From an uncultured Oscillospiraceae bacterium (GTDB lineage Bacteria; Bacillota; Clostridia; Oscillospirales; Ruminococcaceae): 42,994 nucleotides of DNA. The position numbers and the translations under genes were made by a program. Below, one piece after another: positions 36,356 through 42,994 of this stretch. The stretch is from positions 1 through 42,994 of the forward strand of contig USBI01000010.1 of assembly GCA_900552945.1 (NCBI GenBank). The letters run 5' to 3'. The notes under the pieces were generated by a model. It was not told the origin of the DNA and did not search any database. It was given only the letters and a program-made list of their open reading frames with translations. The number at the start of each line of letters is the position of its first letter. Positions within the stretch are counted from its first letter, which is position 1.

Positions 36356-37092
36356 AACAGGTGCTTTTTCTTTTCTGCTGTTTTGTGATATACAGCTTTT
36401 TGGGCTGGATCTGCGAAACGGTATATTGCTCTATTATTGAGCGCAGGTTTGTAAACCGGGGCTTTTTAAACGGTCCGTTCTGCCCGGTTTACGGATTCGG
36501 AGCGCTGCTCATCCTGCTGTTGTTTTCCCGTTACCGGGATGATTTGGTTGCCTTGTTCCTGCTTAGTATGGTTGTGACCAGCGCGTTGGAATACGCTGCA
36601 AGTTTCTTGTTGGAGAAACTGTTTCATATGACCCTGTGGAATTATTCCGGCCGGCGCTGGAACATCAACGGAAGGGTCTGTCTGAGAAACTCTGTTCTGT
36701 TCGGTGTGATGGGGGTCCTCATGGTTCGGCTGATCCATCCTGGGCTTATCGCGTTTTTCGCATGGCTTCCCCATATGGCAGTGGTTATTTTTGTTGGCGT
36801 GCTGGGCGTATATTTCATACTGGACCTGATCGTTACGGTCATGGCGGTGGCCCATATCAACCGGGAAGCAGGAGCGCGTCAGCTGGAACTGGATGGACTT
36901 TCGGAAATCCGCGCGCAATATTTAGACGAATTGCGCCGAAAAGCGCAGAAACGGCGTGAGCGGTTTCTTGTTCCGTTTTCCCGCCGTCTGTTGAAAGCGT
37001 TTCCGTCCATGCGTTCTCAGGCGTTTCCGGATGGGATCAAAGAGCTTTTAAAAAACGTAGGACAGAGCAAAAAAGGAAAACAGAGAAAATAA
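36352..37092 (+). CDS. PF06541-type membrane protein (putative ABC transporter permease, CmpB-like)
   Basis: This is a 246-residue membrane protein. The N-terminus (FVIYSFLGWICETVYCSI), VNRGFLNGPFCPVYGFGAL, the ALEYAAS turn and LWNYSGRRWNINGRVCLRNS mark the PF06541 family, annotated as a putative permease without firm evidence. About five or six helices are followed by a basic cytoplasmic tail of about 75 residues (RRKAQKRRER ... KKGKQRK). The start is TTG, again overlapping the preceding TGA, with GGAGG upstream. Transport is not demonstrated for the family and no ATPase is nearby. Confidence 0.8.
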   Translation: MKQVLFLFCCFVIYSFLGWICETVYCSIIERRFVNRGFLNGPFCPVYGFGALLILLLFSRYRDDLVALFLLSMVVTSALEYAASFLLEKLFHMTLWNYSGRRWNINGRVCLRNSVLFGVMGVLMVRLIHPGLIAFFAWLPHMAVVIFVGVLGVYFILDLIVTVMAVAHINREAGARQLELDGLSEIRAQYLDELRRKAQKRRERFLVPFSRRLLKAFPSMRSQAFPDGIKELLKNVGQSKKGKQRK

Positions 37093-37125
37093 AAATGTTT
37101 TCGATAAAAGAAGGAGGCGGGGAAG

Positions 37126-39051
37126 ATGAAGATCGTGCTGGTGATCGATCAATTTGACGATGGCAACAATGGCACGACAGTCACGGCGCGCCGTTTTGCG
37201 CATGAACTGCGCAAGCTGGGTCATCAGGTGACCATCCTCGCGGGAGGGGAACCGGCGGAAAATAAAATTTGCGCCCCAATACATAAGGTTCCTGTTTTTC
37301 AGAAGCTCATTGAATCACAGGGAATGTGTTTTGCCAAACCCTGTGATGAGGCGTATTATGAAGCATTTCATGATGCGGATATCGTTCATTTTTACATGCC
37401 GTTTCGTTTCTGCCGCAGAGGAGAAGAGCTCGCCCGGCAGATGAACATTCCAACCATTGCGGCATTTCATGTACAGCCTGAAAATATTACATCGAGTATT
37501 AAAATGGGTAAAAACAAAACAGTAAACCGCTTTTTATACTGGATGTTTTATCATATTTTTTATAATCGGTTCCGCTGCATTCATTGCCCGAGTGAGTTTA
37601 TTGCCGGACAATTGGCGGAGCATGGCTATGACGCCAAGTGTTACGTTATTTCGAATGGCGTGGACGATGTGTTTGTTCCCCATCCGGAAATCAAACAGAC
37701 CCGCCGACCGGATGAGGTGTTCCGCATTCTCATGATCGGGCGCCTTTCGGGTGAAAAGCGGCAGGATCTTATTATTGAAGCGGCAAAAAGAAGCCGTTAT
37801 CACAAACGCATTCAGCTCATCTTCGCGGGAAAAGGACCAAAGGAAGCAGAGTACCGCAAACTTGCCAAAGGACTTCAAAAAATGCCGGTGTTCGGCTTTT
37901 ATTCGACCGATGAACTGGTTAAACTGATTAATAGCTGTGATTTATATGTTCACGCGTCAGACGCGGAGATCGAAGGCATTTCCTGCATGGAGGCGCTTTC
38001 CTGCGGGCTGGTCCCGGTGATCTCCAACTCCCCTCTTTCCGCGACCATGCAGTTTGCGCTGGATGAGCGGAGCCTGTTTTCCGCGGGTGACGCCCAGTCG
38101 CTTGCCGACCGGATCGATTACTGGATCGAGCATCCGGAGGAGCGGCTTGAGATGGAACAGGCGTACGCGCACAGCGGGGACGGGATGCGTGTGAGCAGTT
38201 GTGTTCGCCGCGCGGAAGAGATGTACCGTCAGGCGATTGAGCTGTTTGAGAAGAAAGGGTATAAGCATCCGGAAGAAACAGCTATTCGCAGACTTACTCA
38301 TCCCAACACGGAAAAGGTAGCCAGAGCGTTTGCCAAACATTCGGGATTCGGCCGGTCGGTGACGGCGGTATTCACCAACGTGATTTCAGCCATCATGGCG
38401 GTATTTGATCATTTCTTTTTAGGGTTCAGCGTGGTCGGCCGGGAAAACTTAACCGGTATTCAGGGCGGCGCGGTCACGGTGAGCAACCATGTGCATGAAC
38501 TGGACTGCACTATGGTGAAAGCAGCCCTTTTTCCGCATTTTCTTCGCTTTTTGAGTTTAAGACGAAATCTTGAACTTCCGTTTGTAGGCTGGCTGCTGCG
38601 CGCGTGCGGCGTTCTTCCGCTGCCGGAGCATCCGGTCAAGCTGGCGAAATTTCAGCATGAGCTGGAACGCGCGATTGCGGACGGCGAATGGCTTCATTAC
38701 TATCCCGAGGGGATGCTGGTGAAATACCATCCCGGTATCCGCCCGTTTCACTCCGGCGCTTTCCTTACGGCTGTGCGGGCGCATTGCCCGGTCATCCCTC
38801 TGAGGGTGACCTATCAGCCGCCGCAGGGAAGATTGTGCGCCCTTTGGCGGAAAAAGCAGTTTTTGCGGGTGGAAATCCTTCCGCCTCTGTACGCAAACCC
38901 ACTACTTTCCCGCCGTGAAGCGGTGACTGAACTGATGGAGCGGACACAGCAGGCGATGCAGAAGGACCGTACGTACGGAGAACCTTTGCTGGAGCCGAAA
39001 CCCTGCCCGGATGTTGTAGAGGAGAGCCCGGCAGAACAGGTTACGCTGTAA
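37126..39051 (+). CDS. Fusion of GT4 glycosyltransferase and PlsC-type acyltransferase
   Basis: This is a 641-residue two-domain protein. Residues 1 to about 370 form a GT4 (GT-B) glycosyltransferase: N-terminal DQFDDGNNGTTVTARRFAHELRKLG, central PSEFIAG and ISNGVD, then IGRLSGEKRQD and the EGISCMEALSCG acceptor/donor motif. Residues from about 430 form a 1-acylglycerol-3-phosphate-type acyltransferase with the catalytic HX4D (NHVHELD) and YPEGMLV motifs, separated by a hydrophobic stretch (TAVFTNVISAIMAVFDHFFLG). The combination implies sequential glycosylation and acylation of a membrane lipid. AAGGAGG precedes the ATG. A CDP-alcohol phosphatidyltransferase follows with overlap, which supports a lipid role. 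Confidence 0.88.
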   Translation: MKIVLVIDQFDDGNNGTTVTARRFAHELRKLGHQVTILAGGEPAENKICAPIHKVPVFQKLIESQGMCFAKPCDEAYYEAFHDADIVHFYMPFRFCRRGEELARQMNIPTIAAFHVQPENITSSIKMGKNKTVNRFLYWMFYHIFYNRFRCIHCPSEFIAGQLAEHGYDAKCYVISNGVDDVFVPHPEIKQTRRPDEVFRILMIGRLSGEKRQDLIIEAAKRSRYHKRIQLIFAGKGPKEAEYRKLAKGLQKMPVFGFYSTDELVKLINSCDLYVHASDAEIEGISCMEALSCGLVPVISNSPLSATMQFALDERSLFSAGDAQSLADRIDYWIEHPEERLEMEQAYAHSGDGMRVSSCVRRAEEMYRQAIELFEKKGYKHPEETAIRRLTHPNTEKVARAFAKHSGFGRSVTAVFTNVISAIMAVFDHFFLGFSVVGRENLTGIQGGAVTVSNHVHELDCTMVKAALFPHFLRFLSLRRNLELPFVGWLLRACGVLPLPEHPVKLAKFQHELERAIADGEWLHYYPEGMLVKYHPGIRPFHSGAFLTAVRAHCPVIPLRVTYQPPQGRLCALWRKKQFLRVEILPPLYANPLLSRREAVTELMERTQQAMQKDRTYGEPLLEPKPCPDVVEESPAEQVTL

Positions 39052-39080
39052 TGGCTCGGACCAAGAACAAGAAAGGAAGA

Positions 39081-39710
39081 ATGAATTTGAAGAATAAACT
39101 TCGGGAGTATTTCAGTATTCCGAATATTTTGACTTATATCCGCATCATATTGATTCCCTGTTTCGTCTGGGCTTATGTTTCTGCGAGAGAACCGAAGGAT
39201 TACTTTCTTGCTGCGGGTTTGCTGCTGCTTTCCGGGCTGACCGACGTAGCGGACGGGTTTATCGCCCGGCATTTTCACATGATTACCGACTGGGGAAAAG
39301 CTGTTGACCCGGTGGCGGATAAACTCACGCAGGCGTCGATTGCATTCTGTTTGGTGTTCCGCTACCCGTGGATGTGGCTGCTGCTGGGGCTTTTTGCGGT
39401 GAAAGAGCTGTATATGGGCATCGCGAGCCTTTATCTTCTCCGCCGCGGAAAGCGGCTCAATGGGGCGATGTGGTTTGGAAAGGCGTCCACCGCTGTTTTC
39501 TATATTGTCACCATCATCCTCATTGCCTACCCTCCTATGCCGCTTCCTATCGCTTATTCGATGATGACGGTTTCGGGCATCTTTTTGCTGATGGCGTTTT
39601 TATTGTATATTCCGCAGTTTACAAAGCTTTATCAGGAATACCGTGCCGAGCAGGAGCAGGGCTCGGACCAGAAACAAAATGCACAGCCGAAAGACGGCAC
39701 AGCCGTTTAA
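39081..39710 (+). CDS. CDP-alcohol phosphatidyltransferase, PgsA-like
   Basis: This is an integral membrane protein of about 209 residues. The catalytic motif D-x2-D-G-x2-A-R-x8-G-x3-D-x3-D is complete in DVADGFIARHFHMITDWGKAVDPVAD. Several hydrophobic helices surround it, and IPNILTYIRIILIP opens the domain as in phosphatidylglycerophosphate synthases. The start is uncertain: ATG at 39051 overlaps the previous stop but lacks a ribosome site; AAAGGA at 39072 serves either ATG 39081 (tight) or TTG 39087 (better spacing). It makes a phospholipid from a CDP-diacylglycerol and an alcohol, likely glycerol-3-phosphate. Confidence 0.87.
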   Translation: MNLKNKLREYFSIPNILTYIRIILIPCFVWAYVSAREPKDYFLAAGLLLLSGLTDVADGFIARHFHMITDWGKAVDPVADKLTQASIAFCLVFRYPWMWLLLGLFAVKELYMGIASLYLLRRGKRLNGAMWFGKASTAVFYIVTIILIAYPPMPLPIAYSMMTVSGIFLLMAFLLYIPQFTKLYQEYRAEQEQGSDQKQNAQPKDGTAV

Positions 39711-39729
39711 CTGTGTTGGGGTTTTAAAT

Positions 39730-39775
39730 GCAGCGTGTCTTTTATGGATGCGCTGCTTATTTTTTATTCTGTTTT
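39730..39775 (+). terminator. Intrinsic terminator of the lipid/membrane unit
   Basis: GCAGCGTGTC pairs with GATGCGCTGC (two wobbles) around a 7-base loop and is followed by TTATTTTTTATTCTGTTTT. Confidence 0.8.
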
Positions 39776-39905
39776 GATGCGTTTAGTCGATGCGGATTTA
39801 TGAATATTTTGAGCGGAAATCGGCCTCAATTGCAGGGTGTGATTTGTAATAAGGGGGCAAAATTTTCGCTTTGGTAAAAAATTTTTTCTTTTTTAAAAAA
39901 CCCCG

Positions 39906-39932
39906 TTGACAAATGGCATCAGTGTATATAGT
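39906..39932 (+). promoter_or_regulatory. Promoter of the GH42 gene
   Basis: Consensus TTGACA (39906-39911) is followed by TATATAGTCT from 39925; the best -10 reading is TATAGT at 15-base or TAGTCT at 17-base spacing. The start codon lies about 36 bases downstream with GGAGGG. The AT-rich stretch 39776-39905 holds no gene. Confidence 0.6.
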
Positions 39933-39967
39933 CTGGAAGGGAATAAAACGCATGGAGGGTTGAATAC

Positions 39968-42049
39968 ATGCAGAACAAAAACATTTCAAAAACACCGCCG
40001 GTATTTAAAGATGTTCCCCATCTTGTTTACGGCGGGGACTATAATCCGGACCAGTGGCTGGACCGCCCGGATATTTTAAAAGAAGATGACCGGCTGATGC
40101 GGCTTGCAAACATCAACAGCGCTTCGGTGGGAATTTTCGCCTGGCACGCGCTGGAGCCGGAAGAAGGCCGTTACACCTTTGAGTGGCTGGATGAAACGCT
40201 TGACCGGCTCGCGGAAAACGGCGTGTCTGTTGTGCTCGCTACCCCGTCCGGTGCCCGTCCTGCTTGGATGGACCGCAGCCATCCGGAAGTGCTGCGGGTA
40301 AATGCCGACCGGGTGAAAAATCTGCACGGATTCCGTCACAATCACTGTCTGACCTCGCCTTATTACCGGAATAAGGTGCGGGAGATGAATACCCTGCTTG
40401 CCAAACGGTATGGGAATCACCCCGCGGTGAAGATGTGGCACATCTCGAACGAGTACGGCGGCGAGTGTCACTGTGAGCTTTGCCAGCAGGCGTTCCGGGC
40501 ATGGCTGCGCAAAAAATACCACAACAATATTGATGAACTCAATGCGCAGTGGTGGTCGGCGTTCTGGAGCCATACATTTAACAGCTTTGATGAGATTGAG
40601 TCCCCGGCGCCACAGGGAGAAATGCACCTGCATGCGCTTAAGCTGGACTGGAAGCGGTTCGTGACCGACCAGACGGTGGACTTCATGCGCAATGAAATCG
40701 AACCGCTTAAGCAGTACGCGCCTGATATCCCTGTAACGACTAACTTGATGGGCACCTACACCGGCCTTGACCCATGGAAGGTCGCCCCCCATCTGGACCG
40801 GGTTTCGTGGGACAGCTATCCCCAATGGCACAATGATTTTCAGCCGTTCTGGGAGCTGGGCGCGGAAACGGCGTTCGTGCATGACATCCACCGTTCTCTC
40901 AAGACGGGAACGCCGTTTATGCTGATGGAAAACACCCCCAGCATTGTCAATCACAAAACTTATAATAAGCTCAAACGCCCGGGCGTCAATCAGCTGAGCG
41001 GTCTGCAGGCGATTGCTCATGGTTCAGATACGGTTCAGTATTTTCAGTTTAGAAAAAGCCGCGGTTCGTCCGAAAAATTCCACGGGGCGGTGGTGAGCCA
41101 CGCGGGGCATGAAAATACCCGCGTATTCCGTGAGGTGTCGGAGCTCGGCGCGGTTCTTAAGCGGCTGGACGGTGTGGCAGGAACCAGTGTCCGCCCGGAA
41201 GTTGCCATCGTTTACGACTGGGAGAACCGCTGGGCGATTGATGACATTCAGGGCTGGAATATGGCGCATAAGGATTATGAAGAGACCTGTATGAATCATT
41301 ACAAATCCTTCTGGAAACGCGGTGTTCCGGTGGATGTGATTTCGATGGACTGCGATTTTTCGCCTTATAAGGTTGTTGTAGCGCCCATGTTGTATATGCT
41401 CCGTCCGGGCGTTGCGGGGCGTCTGCGCGAGTTTGTGGAAAACGGCGGCACTTTGGTGACGACCTACGGTACCGGATGTGTCAATGAAAACGACCTTTGT
41501 TTTCTGGGCGGATTCCCTGGCGACGGCCTGATGGAGCTCACCGGTGTCTGGGCGGAAGAACTGGACAGCCTCTTCCCTTCCGATCACAACGGCGTGGCGT
41601 TCCGGCAGAATTCCGACGGGCTTGCCGGTGTATTCGCTGTGCGTGAGATGGCGGAAATCATTCATCCGAAGGAAGGCTGTGAGGTGCTGGCGGTCTACAC
41701 CGATGATTTTTATAAAGATACACCCGCTGTTACCAAGAATCGGGTTGGAAAAGGCAGCTGCTATTATTTTGCGGCGAGAACCGAAAATGCTTGTCTGGAC
41801 GCGTTTTACGGCTGTATTGTTCAGGAGCTTGGGATTGAAATGGCGTTTGGCGGAGAATTTCCGCTTGGCGTTACCGTTCAGCAGCGGTATGGAGACGGCG
41901 AGACCTATTATTTCGTGCTGAATTTCAATGCGGAGCCAAAACAGGTGGTGCTTCCGGGCGGACGGTATTATGATTTCGTTGGTGAAAGCGAAGCGGAAGG
42001 CTCCATTGAGCTTCCGGCATATGGTACAGCTGTTTTGAAAAAACGGTAA
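39968..42049 (+). CDS. Beta-galactosidase, glycoside hydrolase family 42
   Basis: This is a 693-residue GH42 enzyme with no signal peptide. The acid/base is Glu162 in WHISNEYGG and the nucleophile Glu321 in MLMENTPS. The N-terminal YGGDYNPDQWLD and IFAWHALEPEEGRYTFEWLD are diagnostic. Cysteines in GECHCELCQQAF are placed as in the zinc-binding cluster of GH42 enzymes. The trimerisation domain and a short beta C-terminal domain follow. It cleaves terminal beta-galactosides imported into the cell. It is monocistronic with its own promoter and terminator; no transporter or regulator is adjacent. Confidence 0.93.
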   Translation: MQNKNISKTPPVFKDVPHLVYGGDYNPDQWLDRPDILKEDDRLMRLANINSASVGIFAWHALEPEEGRYTFEWLDETLDRLAENGVSVVLATPSGARPAWMDRSHPEVLRVNADRVKNLHGFRHNHCLTSPYYRNKVREMNTLLAKRYGNHPAVKMWHISNEYGGECHCELCQQAFRAWLRKKYHNNIDELNAQWWSAFWSHTFNSFDEIESPAPQGEMHLHALKLDWKRFVTDQTVDFMRNEIEPLKQYAPDIPVTTNLMGTYTGLDPWKVAPHLDRVSWDSYPQWHNDFQPFWELGAETAFVHDIHRSLKTGTPFMLMENTPSIVNHKTYNKLKRPGVNQLSGLQAIAHGSDTVQYFQFRKSRGSSEKFHGAVVSHAGHENTRVFREVSELGAVLKRLDGVAGTSVRPEVAIVYDWENRWAIDDIQGWNMAHKDYEETCMNHYKSFWKRGVPVDVISMDCDFSPYKVVVAPMLYMLRPGVAGRLREFVENGGTLVTTYGTGCVNENDLCFLGGFPGDGLMELTGVWAEELDSLFPSDHNGVAFRQNSDGLAGVFAVREMAEIIHPKEGCEVLAVYTDDFYKDTPAVTKNRVGKGSCYYFAARTENACLDAFYGCIVQELGIEMAFGGEFPLGVTVQQRYGDGETYYFVLNFNAEPKQVVLPGGRYYDFVGESEAEGSIELPAYGTAVLKKR

Positions 42050-42065
42050 TCAATCATTTTATATG

Positions 42066-42107
42066 AAAAGCGGAAGAACAGAGAATGTTCTTCCGCTTTT
42101 TCTTTTT
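42066..42107 (+). terminator. Intrinsic terminator after GH42
   Basis: AAAAGCGGAAGAACA pairs perfectly with TGTTCTTCCGCTTTT around GAGAA, followed by TTCTTTTTC. Confidence 0.92.
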
Positions 42108-42317
42108 CCAAAAATCAAAAAACGGACTATATTAATATTTTTTTAAAGTTATTTCCGAATTATTGGTATTTTATTGGCATTTGACAGGGAAACGGATATC
42201 ATGGTAAGTGAGTAAAACTATATATTATCGACAGAAAAGAACAAATAAAAATCGGTCAAAACTTTTGTTTTTGAAAAAAGTTTGATTGTTTTCATAAAGT
42301 TTTGTTGGAGGGCAATT

Positions 42318-42994
42318 ATGAAGATTCAGAGCTTATTGCGGGAAAAATTATGTCACTTAGGGAAAAAATCCATTGCTTTTATTATGGCCTTGATCTTCAT
42401 TTGCAATATCGCGCCTTCCGGTGCGCTGGAGGCGATGGTTGCCGCTGCAAACAGCTCGCTTCCGGCATTTCAGATGACGTTTAATCAGGTCACTAACGCG
42501 AATCAAATGAACGAAGACCAGCCGGCCTATATGCTTAACGGAGGAAAAACCGCCGCATACAGGCTCCAGCTATCTCCGGGCTATACCAGCGGTGAGGCGT
42601 CCGGAATCACGGTGCAGCTCGCTTCTCCGTATTTATATTATGATGAGTATGGCCTCCTTCAGGATACTTATGACAAGCCGCAGACGCCTTCTTCCAGCTG
42701 GATGATCCTGCGCACGATGGTTTCCGATCTTCCGTCGGCCAACTGGGCCCTTTACGGCACAGACAGCACTACGGTTTTCCGGGAAGATGGTACTATTAAT
42801 GACAACGGCGGCGCCGGATGGGATGGTCTGCCCCTGCCGGAAGAAAACTTTTATTTCTGCGGAAAGATCACGGCAAAGCTGCTTGGCACTGCGCAACCGT
42901 CTCCGATCGTCTTTTCCCTGCTATTACAATAAATTTGGACAGGAATGCCGGGCAGCCAGTCCGGCTTTCTTTCCATCTCGTGCCTAAGCTACAA
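42318..42994 (+). CDS. Exported protein, 5' part, with an apparent one-base frameshift near 42912; runs off the window
   Basis: The start ATG follows GGAGGG. The N-terminus has a basic region, then a hydrophobic core (SIAFIMALIFICNIAPSGA) ending near AANS, a signal peptide. The mature part is polar and rich in Ser, Thr, Gly and Tyr, as in large surface proteins. The frame ends at a TAA at 42930-42932. From 42914 in the +2-shifted frame, translation continues as FPAITINLDRNAGQPVRLSF, which reads like continued beta-rich protein up to the window end. One extra T in the TTTT run at 42912-42915 would join them. It is either a sequencing or assembly error or a real mutation. An AT-rich 210-bp upstream gap carries only weak promoter signals (TTGACA at 42181). 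Confidence 0.7.

Overview
The window looks like a chromosomal segment of an anaerobic Firmicute of the class Clostridia, probably an Oscillospiraceae/Ruminococcaceae-type gut organism. This is inferred from the mid GC content, strong AGGAGG ribosome sites with many TTG/GTG starts, a type III glutamine synthetase, an ANTAR (NitR-type) regulator beside glnA, the split glutamate synthase, DapL, and a PF06541 membrane protein. No rRNA, tRNA, CRISPR array, prophage or insertion sequence was recognised.

Region 1 (1-9540, + strand) is a catabolic gene set closed by a strong terminator. It holds three tandem paralogous NAD-dependent SDR oxidoreductases (the first cut by the window edge), an IolE-like TIM-barrel isomerase/dehydratase, a DUF362 protein, a fused but divergent transketolase, a small cupin and a CoA-acylating-type (IolA-like) aldehyde dehydrogenase. 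The order recalls inositol catabolism (oxidise, dehydrate/isomerise, TPP chemistry, aldehyde to acyl-CoA), but no diagnostic gene of a described pathway is present. This is the best candidate here for an undescribed pathway. An MFS transporter follows in its own unit.

Region 2 (10960-14608, + strand) carries housekeeping and accessory genes: a GNAT acetyltransferase, an exported polysaccharide deacetylase, Maf, a PflX-like radical SAM protein and a 57-residue DUF3006-like protein.

Region 3 (14680-29750) is a nitrogen-assimilation block. On the minus strand, one tightly packed gene series runs from 27.2 kb down to 16.8 kb: the three glutamate synthase parts, type I glutamine synthetase, the ANTAR antiterminator, dapF, pyrG, dapL and purF. 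An ammonium transporter fused to a PII domain follows with its own promoter. A type III glutamine synthetase is transcribed divergently. The amt, glutamate synthase and GSIII transcripts each start with a small hairpin carrying the same AAAGGC hexaloop, and each hairpin is mutually exclusive with an intrinsic terminator. This is the architecture expected for control by the ANTAR protein encoded in the same block.

Region 4 (29.8-42.1 kb) has a hypothetical protein, a second GNAT protein, an AraC regulator divergent from a GH31 alpha-glycosidase, and a second AraC regulator. It also has a five-gene membrane/lipid unit (small membrane protein, HPr-like protein without the phospho-histidine, PF06541 protein, a GT4-PlsC fusion, and a CDP-alcohol phosphatidyltransferase) and a GH42 beta-galactosidase. 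The window ends in an exported protein gene with an apparent one-base frameshift.
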